A stretch of 64,000 bases of DNA, from assembly GCA_036245805.1 (NCBI GenBank), contig BTRK01000005.1, positions 18,452,984 through 18,516,983 on the forward strand. The letters run 5' to 3'. This stretch comes from Pristionchus mayeri (lineage: Eukaryota > Nematoda > Chromadorea > Rhabditida > Neodiplogasteridae). The position numbers were made by a program, and so were the translations under genes. This document shows positions 11,536 through 22,783 of the stretch, in pieces. Within the stretch, counting starts at the first letter, position 1, and every line of letters begins with the position of its first letter. The notes beneath the pieces are model-generated. The model was not told the origin of the DNA. It was given only the letters and a program-made list of their open reading frames with translations, and searched no databases.

Positions 11536-13724
11536 CCAGTGCGCTTGGGCAACTAATATTCGGGCTGTCATATTAATCTCAATTTGGCTCATAGTTTCAT
11601 CAAAGACCGTCAAGGAGCATTACTTTCATCAAATAATTATCAAAAAGATGTAGTTTTCACATATTACAACTGAATTTTAAAAGAAAATCGTAATTTTGCG
11701 AGGATCATGTTACAGTATCCTTCCACTGTATGTATAATTTCATCCTCGATTTAAAAATTTTCGCAACTAACGATTTCGCTGTTTTTTCTACAGGACATTC
11801 CCAGGGAACAGAAGGACTATGTGAAGAGGTATATGCAAAGGCGGACATAGTAAATCAGAAGAGATTCGATCTTGTATACATTTCGCAAAGTTCATGCAGT
11901 GACTGAATTTTCGCAACTACCAATATTTTTCTTATTTAGCTATTTTATTTATTATAGAAAATGCTTTTCATTTTTCAAAAAAATGAAAAGGCGGAGCTTA
12001 AATTATGCTATGGAACATGAATAAACAAAATTTCAACGTAGCTTTAAGTTCGCGCCGGGGGTGAGGTTTACCACCAAACATTTGACCTTTTTCCGGATTC
12101 CAGATTTGACTTTCCGGTTTGGTGGTCCCTATAACGGAGTGCGACCCGGAAAATTTGCCCACACTGAAATGGCGTGCAAATGGGCTCTTTCACCATACAT
12201 AAGTGAGCCTTCTTAGATCGACTCGCTTTCTTGTTGCGGCCTCGTTCCCTCGTCTCTCTTCTTTCGAAATGACTGCATCCCCGACGTGTTCCCTTCTTAT
12301 TTGTCCCCTCAGGCCCTCCCGCTGAGTGTCCACTGTTATAGATTGCGGGCAAGTGATAGTGATCCGTTTCCCCTTGAGGCCACTTTGGTCGCCCTTTCCC
12401 CTTCACTCTCCCTATTCTGCGCTCTCCCTTGCCCTTTCCCCTCCACTGTTCGTAGTGCGTTGTCCCTTGTCTCGCCTATCGCCCCCTCGTGCCAGAGGTT
12501 CACTAGCCCATCTGGTCGATTATAATTCCCCCCCCCCCTCAAGGAAGCATCGAGATCCCGTCCCATTTTCTTTTCCAGCACAGCACTTTCACTACACACG
12601 TGTATAGAAAATCGTCCTTTTCTTTCTCTTTTCCTCGTCTTGTAAATACTGCACTACAACAGTTCGAAGGCAGAAAATATGTGACTCATCAGTAGAGGAC
12701 GTCCTCTTCTTTCTGTCCCAATTTCCCCTCATTCCTCCCGTCTCCCTCCTCTCGTTTGATGGTCGTGTCTCACTAAAAATGCCCCTCCCTCCAGTCTCTT
12801 CTCCCTGAATCATCTCAAGCGAAGAACCCTTCTGGCATGTTTACTGGCCTGCTCATATCGATATATGGAGAGTCCTCCTATATTCTTGATGTTTTTACTG
12901 ATTTCACTGATAGAATTCACTCTATTTTCGTTTCCCGATTTTCTATATTTTGTCGTTTGCTCGCAACGTTATACGCCCCCCGAGATTGGATAAGCGTAAA
13001 TGTCAATCAGAGGGGGATTCCCTAGACGAGTCTCGGATTTCTCTCTTCTCTTTTCACGTCATTTGTCTTGTTCTAAGCACTGGCCAGCTGAATTCGACAA
13101 GTCGATAATCCATTTTCTACTCCCTTTCTCTTGTATTCGCACGCTGCCTCATCACATGTCGTAAATCTCCTCGAGGAATGCAAATATGATACAAAACACG
13201 CAACTAGTTCCTAATTTTTTTTGCGTATTCATCAGTTCGTAGTGACTACTGCATTCTAGTTGAGAGGAAGGCTAGCAACACCGCACTTTCTCCCTCTATC
13301 TCACACTTTCATCTATCAATGTCTCCTCCACTGATCTCCTATTCATCAATTTTCGCCCTCGCCTCCCTTTTCTCTCTTGTTCTTCCTCTACTCACACCTT
13401 GCTATCGGATTTCCCCGATCTCACTCCACATCGGCATAGTATTATTCGGACAAGTTCTTCCTATAAACCCCGGTATACTTCGCATACGGTAGATAGAGTT
13501 TCCATCATTGGATTACTGAGTTTCTCTAATAAGGAATTGTTTATTGGAAGTGAATGGGTGATGGACATCTTCTCTAGTTTGTTTTGGTCCCAGTACCTAC
13601 GTGTTCTCCTCCTCTCTTCTTCCTTGTTATTCGCTCCTTCTTCAGTCCTTCTCCTTTCATCCAATAATTCGTCCATTCAGGCCCGTAGTTTGGCGTAGTG
13701 GCCAAAGGAGGTAGAAGGGAAGGA

Positions 13725-16584
13725 ATGGCCACTAATTCCACTAATCGCCCTTCCATTTCCACGCGATTGGATTTCACTGAATGGACCAACGAGCAGTGGA
13801 AGGACTTCGGAGAAGGATGCCTATACGTCAGTTCTTTTAATTAAAAAGGGCTTAAATCTTGTAATTCGCCAGATTAGTACAAATTCGATCCACTGTTCTC
13901 GTTCCTTCCTTCTTTTTCTCTTGATGAGTAATTTATCGGCGCTGACTAATCAAACGCCTACTGATTTTATCGCACGCGAAAAAAACGCACCGAACTATTA
14001 GCTGTCACATTGAAAGATGAGTGTTGTCTGATTCCCCCCTCCTCCAAACATTGGGTTATCACTAACGTGGAATCGAGGGAGAAAGGGGTGATAAGCTCAC
14101 ATTGAAACCACGAAGCGCCATGCTTGGTACAAGCCTTTCCTTCTTGCCGTCAATTACCCAGGGCCCGCTCCAGGTTTGTGACCCACGATGAGACCTCACG
14201 CGATGGGGATATGATAGCAACTCTGTTTTCTGCAGGTTCTTCTCTCCTTCGCTTTCTTCCGGATACTGCAGTACATCGTGCGATGGTGAGAGATTTTAAC
14301 CTATGAGATTGTCTTGTTTATTAAAACATTTGGCTGCTGCATTGATCTTGTGCTGAAGACCAGAAAGTGTCGTTGAACCAAATTGAGAGAAGTAGGATCG
14401 AGAGCCCATATTTTCGATCGATGTTAGTACTACTCGAGTCTTGGACGGTTGATCATCGCTCCCCTCAGGTATCTGTTCGGGAAGTGCTACTTCCGTACGT
14501 TCTCCTACTTCGCCTTCCGAAGGAGAGCCGGGAGTGAGAGAAACCCCGCTGCAGACAGCACCACTCTATCTGTGAGTGGAAAGGGAAGGGAACGGAAGGA
14601 TGATACTGATATGTTGATTCCCAATTCTCACTCGTCCATATCTACAGAGAGACGAGGACTTGTAGTAATGGAACAAGCTCAATGATTTTAGACCAGACAT
14701 ATTGATTCTTCGTTTTGAGTTTGGAGTGAATGAACAAGCAAGACCGAAAACAGAGATTGTGAAGATGAAAAAGCAAAAAATCCCTCGCAGGCGATTCCTC
14801 CCAACAAAAAGTGGCGTATCTGCAATGAGATCGTCTCTCTCCTGCATGCCGCCGTCTCCGGACTCTGGGCCGGATACTCGATACTCGTCTACAAGGTGCG
14901 GTAGATCAACCAGTGGTACGGTAACTATCGATTACTCGCAGGACATCATCTCGGACATGATCTACTACAGGCATCCGGTCATTGTCAACTTGGTGAGTTA
15001 AACGAATTTATTTAAAAATGTGTGTTCCCCTCATCCTAAGGTAGCCTATCATATGTCTTCACCAATCGACAATCAACTAGCATACACTCCTTGCATAATC
15101 TATAATCGATTACCGTACCCTCTCATCAGATCTTCGTTTCAACTGGTTACCTTCTCCACGATCTGCTCGATCTTTTGATCAACGAGCGATCGGTGCGAAT
15201 CATAGAGCTGCTCTTCCATCACGTCGTCGTCCTCACTGCATTCGCCACCTCTCAGGTACGGTAGATTACCGATTGGATTATGGAATACAGTATACTTACA
15301 TCGATTGGATACTGGTGTATTATATGTATCTCTCACCCAAGTATTGATTGGCTGCCAGAGAGTGTGATATGTGATGTTTTGAAACAGTGGTACTAGGGTA
15401 GATGATGACAGGGAAAAGAAAGTAGGCATGGAATAAATCACAATTATTGATTGGCAGGTGACTGGTATGTTCCTTGGCATCGTTATCTTCGGTCTTCTGA
15501 TGGAGTTGAACTCGGTCTTCCTCCACTCTCGATCCCTACTCAATCTCTATGGATACGACAAGAAGTCGACAGCCTTCAAGTGAGTTCGCCCCTCAGTTCA
15601 GATACAAGTGGCGACTTGTAAATATATAAATGGCTGTAAATTTCTGCTTCCTCTAGGATGATCGCCCTCCTCAACATGGTGACTCTGTTGGTCTTCCGTC
15701 TCGGCGTCTCCCTCTACCTCATGTACTGGCTGGTGAGTACCCCGCTGAACACTCAATTCTTGCACCATGTTCCTTTCTGAGCCAGTGCTAACATAATACT
15801 TTTTAAAAGAATAAACCTTCAGAATATTTGCAAGTAGTACACCATTATCCTTATACTTTCCTACTTTTATTGATTCCTTTCGACAGTTCGCAAAAATGAG
15901 AATGACAAATGAGCATTAATGGTCCTCTCTCGTCAGTTGACTGACTGCTTCTCCCGTGCGTGGTACTTCATCCTCCCTTGCTTCTTCGTCATCGTCTCCC
16001 TCTTCTGCACCAACACCGTCCTCGCCTATCGAGTGATGGCCGCCGATGGATGGTTCGGAAAGGTGAGAGGGATCTGATGTTTGAGACACCCTGTGGACAG
16101 GCGCTTCGAAAGTTCCTTTGAATGTTCAAGCCTCGCCTAACGACTATTGAAATATCAATTCTGTTCCAAAATATAATCCTTCAGAAGAAATATGAATGTG
16201 AAAGTGTTTCTATTGTTTAGTGACGATTGATCATCTTCAACAGCTAGCTACGTGATGTATTCTTCTATTAATTAGTATTCAAAAATAAATTATCATAAAT
16301 AAGTAATTAACTTCGCTGCAGAAGCGTGCTCGTCAGCCTTCTCGATCCAATGCAGCCACCGAGAACACTGCGGTGGTGGAGGAGGACGAGGAAGACGAGA
16401 GCAGCGATGAATGCGATGATGATCTACCCAATGGGGTACCGTACTTATCTACGTGGTTACGGTTTCCTGATCAATCGATAACTGAACCTCACAGGTGTCG
16501 GTGACTCGGCCAGACGACCAGCAGCTAGTCGCCAATGGCCATTCGACGATCTCCAATGGCCACGCGACGACCGCCCATGCCTGA
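13725..16584 (+). CDS. fld-1: TLC-domain membrane protein, TLCD1/2 (FLD-1) type
   Basis: Eleven exons join with consistent phase: 13725-13826, 14236-14285, 14469-14571, 14791-14895, 14942-14992, 15130-15255, 15458-15579, 15657-15732, 15937-16062, 16322-16435 and 16495-16584. Together they give 354 residues and a TGA. The TLC domain covers about residues 85-300, with several hydrophobic helices and the family's histidine-containing segments: NKKWRICNEIVSLLHAAVSG, then GYLLHDLLDLL, then LLFHHVVVLTAFA, then LLMELNSVFLHSRSLLNLYG. The motif with Glu-x-Asn-Ser-x-Phe-Leu-His points to TLCD1/2 rather than ceramide synthases. Known TLCD1/2 proteins limit polyunsaturated phospholipid incorporation and keep the plasma membrane from becoming too fluid; C. 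elegans FLD-1 is the nematode member. The last two exons add a basic then acidic low-complexity cytosolic tail. TLCD4/TMEM56-like assignment is the alternative. Confidence 0.85.
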
Positions 16585-17166
16585 TCGCTGATCTTTGATC
16601 TCTGATCTTTCCAAATACTTCCCTTCTGAATCATGCGCGCCCCTAGTACACACTCGCTCTCAATTCGTATCTCACTCATTCAATTCGTTTGCAAATATCC
16701 TCCACCGCCATGCTCTATTGCACTGATATGTTATCATTGCAAGACCTCAACACGATACTGTATGCTAGCGATATCGATTGATCGTCAGCAGTGCCTCCTT
16801 TCGAAGGGACGGCGATAAGCGGTTGTTGTTGAAGTCGTTGTTGCCCTGTGTTGTATTGTTGTCTCCGCCCCCCGATAGATCCAATCTCCCATTCTTCCTT
16901 TCGAAGACCACACCCAAGTGTGGACACCGTGACCCCTCCCTTCCTCCAGAGATAGGGTATATTTGTAAGTATGGATTATGATTCATGAATAGGCTACCCG
17001 CACCCTCCTGGGATTTTTTTCGAAATTACGTTTTACATTTATCGATTTTCCACTTGTTCTTTCCTTGCCTACTCTCGAAAGATCGACAACTTTCCATTTC
17101 CATTCGCAAATTCCATTGTATTTATTCCTGTTTTTTTCTTCCATAATCAGAACGTTTACTTTGATG

Positions 17167-17172
17167 AATAAA
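17167..17172 (+). terminator. Candidate poly(A) signal of the TLC-domain gene
   Basis: AATAAA lies 583 bp after the TGA and only 4 bp from the reverse-strand signal TTTATT that would serve the convergent MZT1-like gene. Confidence 0.55.
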
Positions 17173-17176
17173 CAAT

Positions 17177-17182
17177 TTTATT
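17177..17182 (-). terminator. Candidate poly(A) signal of the MZT1-like gene
   Basis: TTTATT on the plus strand (AATAAA on minus) lies 110 bp beyond the TAA at 17292-17294. It is nearly back-to-back with the plus-strand signal at 17167. Confidence 0.55.
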
Positions 17183-17291
17183 AGGATATTCTACAACTCA
17201 TGAAAGACAACAATATTATCAGGATTGTACACGTAATGGAGCGGATCACGAAGTGACTTTCCGGGCAATGTACACAGGGGGAAGGGCTCGA

Positions 17292-20200
17292 TTAGATGCG
17301 TCGCTTCTCGTTGATTATGTGGACCAATTTGACTGGATCAGCTCCCGCTTCGATCGCCTCAATTGGGAAATTACAAACTGAAGAACAGCAATAAAAGCAA
17401 CATGTGGCCACCCATGGAGAAGAGATTGCCTTCAGAGTAAGAAGGATGCCTCCTGATTCCACAGCCTAGATAAAAAAAGAAGGTAGAGATGTATAGATGA
17501 CGAGGGAGAGTGTCAAAGAAGCAGGTTAATGACAATGGTTCGATAATCATTTTTTAAAAATTATCCATACATGCCCTTTAATTTGGCATCTGCACAATTC
17601 ATTGTCGATATCTCCCGATCTCCTCCCTCACCTTGACGAATGCGAGTAGTTGCTCGTCAGTGTACGGGAGGCCGAGAGTCGTCGACAGTCTTCTCACCGC
17701 TGCAAATATTTAATTGCTCAGTATATGTTGCACAAGAGATGCCCGTACAGAATCTGATGTCATTACCTGAGAGCTCTAGGAAAAACGTCAACAATTATTT
17801 GATTTGTAAGGATACACAAAACGTTCTTAAAATTTCATTGGAGTTATCCATACATTATACTTAGCGCTACATTCCATTATGTCAGTTTTTTTGTTCCCAA
17901 CATACAAGCAATTCTTCACTACTATGAGCCGTTCGCCAAAGAGTCGAACAAACCTTGGCACACGGAATTTTCGAAAACTTGCCAAAAGGGGTACTCGAGG
18001 ATGCAGATCATCGTGGGCAACTTCATTTTGCTCCATCACGACTAGTTAAGCCAGACTACATGTGGGCTTCATCTTTATTTGTAGCGATAAGTCGGAAACC
18101 GATTTTAGAAACGTCTTGAAATTTTAACAGGAGATAGTTAATGCCACTACGAAGCTGCTGAAATCAAAATTCCGCATGTTTTTTTCATGATAACGTTATG
18201 ATTTCGACGTTCTCGAATATAAAGCAAAAGCTAAAAGCAAGAACTACATGCTAAGATGCGCCTTGTTCCATGCTAAGATGTTGGGTAATATTGGATTAGA
18301 AATGTATGTCCTACACCATGCCGAGTACGCGACTAAACAAGCGGAACGAAAAATTAGAAAGTTATTTCCTATAATCTTTTCAACCGCATATTTTCTTCAA
18401 ACCCTATAGCCTGACATATGGTGATGATTGAACGCAAGAATTGAAATTAAAAACACTTTTAAGAGTATAATAATTAAAGTACTAAAAGCCGGCTCAGAGA
18501 TTTAGCGGCTTAGGAGGCCAACTAGCATTGTCGGAACGTTTTAATAGTGCTATATACAAATTCGGATGTTTTTCGCTACATGTCGTTTTATGATGAATTT
18601 AGAAGCTCTAAGCCGCCAACTTTGTGGGTGAGAATGAAAATGATGATGAATTTCATTAACTTTTTTCGGTCGAGGAATATTGAACAAAGGAAGCAGAATA
18701 ATTTTTCACCATCACCCACAAAGTTGGCGGCATTGAGCTTCTAAATTCACCATAAAACGACATGTACCGAAAAACATCCGAATTTGTATACCCAACATAG
18801 TATACGTAGGGACCGCGGAGGGGTGTTTAAGAATGCACTCTATATCAATTCCGAAATTCTTATCTTATGAAATCGGGATTGCGGAATTGATTATGAACAA
18901 AAATAGTCATCGAAAAAAATCATAACGATAATAAAACTATTTCTAAAAAAATTACATCTTACCAGAGATCTACCGTAATTTTTGATAGAGAGTGGGGCGA
19001 ATTTGTTACTTCTGAGACATGGTTTTCAAAAATTAATTAACGCGTTGTGTGAATTTTTAATTTTTAAATTTTGCTGTTTTATTTTGATAACATATGCAAA
19101 CGGTGAGCTCAAGGTCAATTTATCGCACTCTACTGCTTCACAGCCCGATAATCGAACAATCGCTCATTTTGACTTTCACTGCTATAAACAAGGTCTCCGA
19201 ACGACGAACCGTCATTTTTTGTACATGTTTAAGACAGAGGGGAGGTTGCTGCATGTGTTTAAATGTTCAAATTAAACTGGGCACTCAGAAAAGTGGAGAA
19301 AATCAAGGTTAACCGAGAAAAATGTCAACATTGTCTCAAAAATAGGCCATAAACCATGCTTCCGAACGAAACCCGAGCATGGCCAGTGCCTCTGTAGAGT
19401 GCAGGGATGCTTAGAGCAATCAACTGAATAGAGCACTAAAACTGGGCACTCCGATTCAAAAAGAAAAATATAAATAATTAAAAAAATGTGAAGCGCAATT
19501 TTCTAACAATGCGTTTATTTACGTTTTACAAAAACTAAATTACTTAATTCAGTTAAGAATTTGTATCTTCAGATGATGCTCTATCGATTGTACGCAAAAA
19601 GTAATTAATTAAAATAAAATAAACCTGAGAAAATAAATAAATAAAATGGTGGTGTGATGGTGTGTGAGTTTTCCCAATGCAAAAAATGGTGGACGGCAGA
19701 AAGGACGGAGCTCCGCGGTCCCTAAGTATACGAAAAATAATCCCCAGAACAAGGTGCATCTTAGCATGTAGTTCTTGGTTTTAGCTTTTGCTTTATATTC
19801 GAGAACGTCGAAATCATAATGTTGTCATTAAAAAAAATGCGGAATTTTGATTTCAGCGGCTTCGTAGTGGCATTAACTATCTCCTGTTAAAATTTCAAGA
19901 CGTTTCTAAAATCGGTTTCCGACTTATCGCTACAAATAAAGATGAAGCCCACATGCAGCCTGGCTTAACCAGTCGTGATGGAGCAAAATGAAGTTGTCCA
20001 CGATGAACAGCACCCTTGACTACCCCAAAAGGCATAATTTCGAAATTTCGGTGTGCCAGACCCAACAGCAATTTGTTTGACTCTTACGCGAACGGGCTCC
20101 TATCTAATTGCAGACCCCACGATGAACGAATTGCTAAAAAGGGAAGTCCGAGAGTTCAATTGGGTGGTTTGGAAAAAAAAGAGATATAGCTTGATCGAAA

Positions 20201-20564
20201 GAGGGCCAATTTATAATTATATTAACTATCATGAAGAGCTCTGTCAACTTGTGTTCATAATACGGAACGCCCACATGGCGGTCATTTCTGAGGCTGAGGC
20301 ATGTTCCTAAACTCCACGACCCCTCAGACGCCAACAGAGCTCTTCAGCAGATGCAGATATGGATAGTAAAAGTTCCAAGAGTTAGCTCTTCTTCCGATCT
20401 CGCTGTCTCGTTCGAAACATCAGAGTAGAACTAGTGACAATCCCTTGGAATATATTTGCGATCTATGTTTTCCTTAATCGTATCTGACCTTGCATCGTCC
20501 CCTCCGAGATGTTCGTGGCTCCCTTAGACGTGGATGGTCTCGATCCGTTGATGGGTCGGTTCAT
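17292..20564 (-). CDS. mzt-1: Probable MOZART1 (MZT1), gamma-tubulin complex subunit
   Basis: Three small exons (20489-20564, 17632-17699, 17292-17357) splice in perfect phase into a 69-residue protein. A Ser/Thr-rich N-terminus (MNRPINGSRPSTSK) is followed by one helical-bundle core, AVRRLSTTLGLPYTDEQLL to AIEAGADPVKLVHIINEKRR. Length and spacing fit MZT1 (64-82 residues): the segment with Glu-Ala-Gly-Ala-Asp-Pro aligns with the conserved C-E-x-x-x-x-P-E-A-L helix turn. MZT1 binds the N-terminus of GCP subunits and activates or recruits the gamma-tubulin ring complex. The ATG directly abuts a splice acceptor (tttgtag). A possible 9-nt microexon at about 17770 and an alternative acceptor at about 17466 would add in-frame residues. 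Intron 1 (2.8 kb) is occupied by a long inverted repeat with a nested hAT-like copy. Because the exons are tiny the assignment rests on pattern matching only. Confidence 0.65.
17909..20106. repeat. Long inverted-repeat (fold-back) element in MZT1 intron 1
   Basis: Left arm about 17909-18269 and right arm about 19747-20106 are reverse complements with high identity in the inner 230 bp (gagatagttaatgccactac and its complement at 19873; gcatgtagttcttgg near 19760). Similarity decays outward. Between the arms lies a second inverted pair (about 18556-18645 and 18708-18790, caacttttgtgggtga-type sequence) and, separately, the nested 918-bp hAT-like copy. No transposase frame is present. Outer ends and target duplication could not be fixed. 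Confidence 0.75.
18807..19724 (+). mobile_element. hAT-like non-autonomous element, family A, copy 1 (918 bp)
   Basis: Inverted termini TAGGGACCGCGGAG and CTCCGCGGTCCCTA are flanked by a perfect 8-bp duplication, AGTATACG (18799-18806 and 19725-19732). A second copy of nearly the same length lies at 53440-54356 in the opposite orientation. There is no long open frame, so it would depend on a transposase supplied elsewhere. It is inserted inside the older long inverted repeat. Confidence 0.92.
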
Positions 20565-20681
20565 CTACAAACGAAAATAGAAACATCAGGATTTTTCTAT
20601 AAACCGCCAAGATAGCGCAAACACAGACCATTTTCAGGAATGTTTTGCACAGTAGTTCGACTCCTTTTGCTCATATCCCAG

Positions 20682-20853
20682 CATAGATGGGCACCATTGA
20701 AGCCAGCTGTGAAACACCCCCGGTTTTCGGGTTGGACACCCCCGGTTTTTGGAAAATTTTGTCACAAAAACGATCATTTACGATCACCCCCTCTCCGTTT
20801 GACCCTAAACACCCCGGTTTTCGATTTCCAGCTTCAACCCCCGCCCACCTATG
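20682..20853 (+). mobile_element. hAT-like MITE, family B, copy 1 (172 bp)
   Basis: Termini CATAGATGGGC and CGCCCACCTATG are imperfect inverted repeats. The flanks are tatcccag and tagcccag (8 bp, 7 matching), as expected of an aged hAT target duplication. The interior repeats the motif cacccccggtttt three times. It is about 90% alike to copy 2 at 43629-43800. It lies between the MZT1-like gene start and COX5B. Confidence 0.88.
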
Positions 20854-21068
20854 TAGCCCAGTCCTAATTCAGAAAAATATGACAACGATGTATTACGTTC
20901 TTTGCAGTGTTAGCGATCCAATGATACATACATCTCGTTTATCTCTCGAGCCAAAACACTCATACATAGATGATCGATTAGACGTGCTTTCTCTCGATTG
21001 GTAAGGGTGAACGGGGTCAACGACAGTCTACTACAGAGAGAATCGGCTGAATCACTAGCGTCTGTGGC

Positions 21069-21961
21069 TTAGACGGACTCGGGGTCGGCGTCGACGGCGC
21101 GGAACCAGTGACCGCATTCGCATCTGCGATTTTATAGAAATGATTTTATGAAAATAATATATATAATTATATTGTGATAACAGGAAGCGTTGTCAATTGT
21201 GTGGTGTGCGAGATTCGTGACAATCAATATTCACATACTCGCGGAACGATTTTTCTGAAACAAAACATATATAAATAGCCCCCCATTTATTATCGAATTG
21301 ACTGTAGTGAATTTCGAACACCATACTGTTCACTAGGCTTTCTTTTCTCATAACAAAGGATTGGTAGGAATGAAGGACGATTAAATTAACCGAAATAAAT
21401 TAACCTCTTGGGGACTCCCTTGCGGATGGCCATGAAGTTGACGTGGCCAGAATCAGGCTCGCCTAAGAAAATTAATTATACCAGTAATCTATGCCAATTA
21501 AGTAAAAAATTAACATGAAAAAAGTAGCTTACATTTAACTAAACACAATCAACGATACTCACACATGCAACCGACGATTCTGTCAGGGAAGTGAGAGGGG
21601 ACAAGATTGGGATTCTCCTTGGTCGAAGTCTCCGCTCGGTAGTAAACCTTGGGCTCGTAACGCTGAAAGCAAACATATATACGACTTCTAAATATATGGA
21701 CCATGATTTTACGCATCCAATATCGAGAAATGGAATATTTCCGAACGACAATGTACAATCATAGCATTAACATACGTCATCTCCGGCGAGACGAGCGAGG
21801 AGCATCTTCTTTTCACGACCGGTCGCGTGCTCGAGGGGGTCGGGGTAGTATCCGTAGTCGTCGGGAGAGGCCTCAGTGGCGAACGAGCGAGAGGCCGCAA
21901 CGGCGGCACCAGTGGTGCGCTTAGCGAGAGCAATCGTGGCACGTACCGCGAGCTGAGCCAT
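21069..21961 (-). CDS. cox-5B: Cytochrome c oxidase subunit 5B (COX5B/COX4 of yeast)
   Basis: Four exons (21776-21961, 21563-21662, 21405-21462, 21069-21123) join in phase to 132 residues. The first 25-30 residues (MAQLAVRATIALAKRTTG...) are basic and hydroxylated with no acids, a mitochondrial presequence ending near SRSFATEA. The mature part has DPLEHATGREKKMLLARLAG, the conserved family start, then a zinc-binding fold. Its Cys pairs are visible in GCMCEPDSG and in KRCECGHWFRAV near the C-terminus. COX5B is a nuclear-encoded matrix-side subunit of complex IV and needs zinc for assembly. A splice acceptor (gtccttctag) abuts the ATG, as for a trans-spliced leader. Spacing to the upstream glutaredoxin gene on the same strand (about 820 bp) is too long to argue an operon. 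Confidence 0.96.
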
Positions 21962-22783
21962 CTAGAAGGACAAAATGAAGTGGATGAAAAAGAAATATGA
22001 GCGAATGGTACGCAAATCAAAAGAGCAACGTGAGAAACCATATATTCAAACAAGCCAGACACGCTAAAACTTTAACGCCATATTATGAAACGAATAGATC
22101 GATTAACAGTATAATTGACTGGTCATTCAATAGAGGAACATACAGAGCTGCTAATCAGCCAAGTAATTAACGTATTCGACCAACATAAAAATCAATAATG
22201 ACCGGATTACGTGCAGAAAAAGGGGGCGGAGCCAAGTCGGGCGTCATAAGGCACTTCCAGCCAGGAAACATTGAGAATCGCTTTCTGCCAACCAAAAACT
22301 GACTTTATTTAATAAATATTTATCGATTAAATATTTTTTTGTTTAATGAGACAAAATCTTGAGAATGAATTTGGAAAACATAAAATAAATTTCGACATTG
22401 CCGTCAATAAATCTCTTTTCCATAATGAAAAGAAAAATACAATCAAAGTTACCTGCATTTATTTTTTTTTTAAAAGTAAAACGGCTCTCTTTTGCATGTA
22501 GCCTAGCTGCTGTAGAAGAAAAAAATTATGCAGAAGATGGGAAGATAACATTCTTGAATCTAATCACGGATTGTACCAATGAACTGTCTACAAGGTGATG
22601 TATTGCACAGCGTTCAGCCCCTCGTTGTAATCTCCAGAAAAGAGTGGTATTGAAGTTCGAGCGAAAATGTAATACTCAGTTCATTCAGTTTATCATTAGC
22701 AATATTATTAGGTACACGTGTGAGGGAAGATCGGAGATCTCGGAATGGATGGAGGGGATGGTTGAGATTCTCATTCCTGCTGC
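21962..22783. other. Intergenic stretch between glutaredoxin 3' end and COX5B start
   Basis: AT-rich with no supported gene. It should contain the 3' UTR of the glutaredoxin-domain gene and the COX5B promoter, both on the minus strand. Confidence 0.5.

Larger units (their letters stand above)
9854..13724. other. Gene-free gap between divergent SEC63 and TLCD genes
   Basis: No supported gene. 9854-10500 is AT-rich and should hold the SEC63 promoter. 10500-12200 is a patchwork of degenerate inverted and direct repeats (listed separately). 12200-13724 is strongly pyrimidine-rich with a few short open frames of low-complexity composition, and probably contains the promoter and 5' leader of the TLC-domain gene. 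A splice-acceptor-like site (ccattcag) at about 13680 lies 45 bp before its ATG. Confidence 0.5.

Noticed and set aside
12286..12607. Overlapping plus-strand frames rich in Ser, Leu and Pro
   Set aside because: They arise from a pyrimidine-rich leader region; two frames look equally protein-like, which argues for composition rather than coding.
20053..20310. 85-codon frame with HEELCQLVFIIRNAHMAV-like sequence
   Set aside because: It begins inside the right arm of the fold-back element and shows no family similarity I can support.
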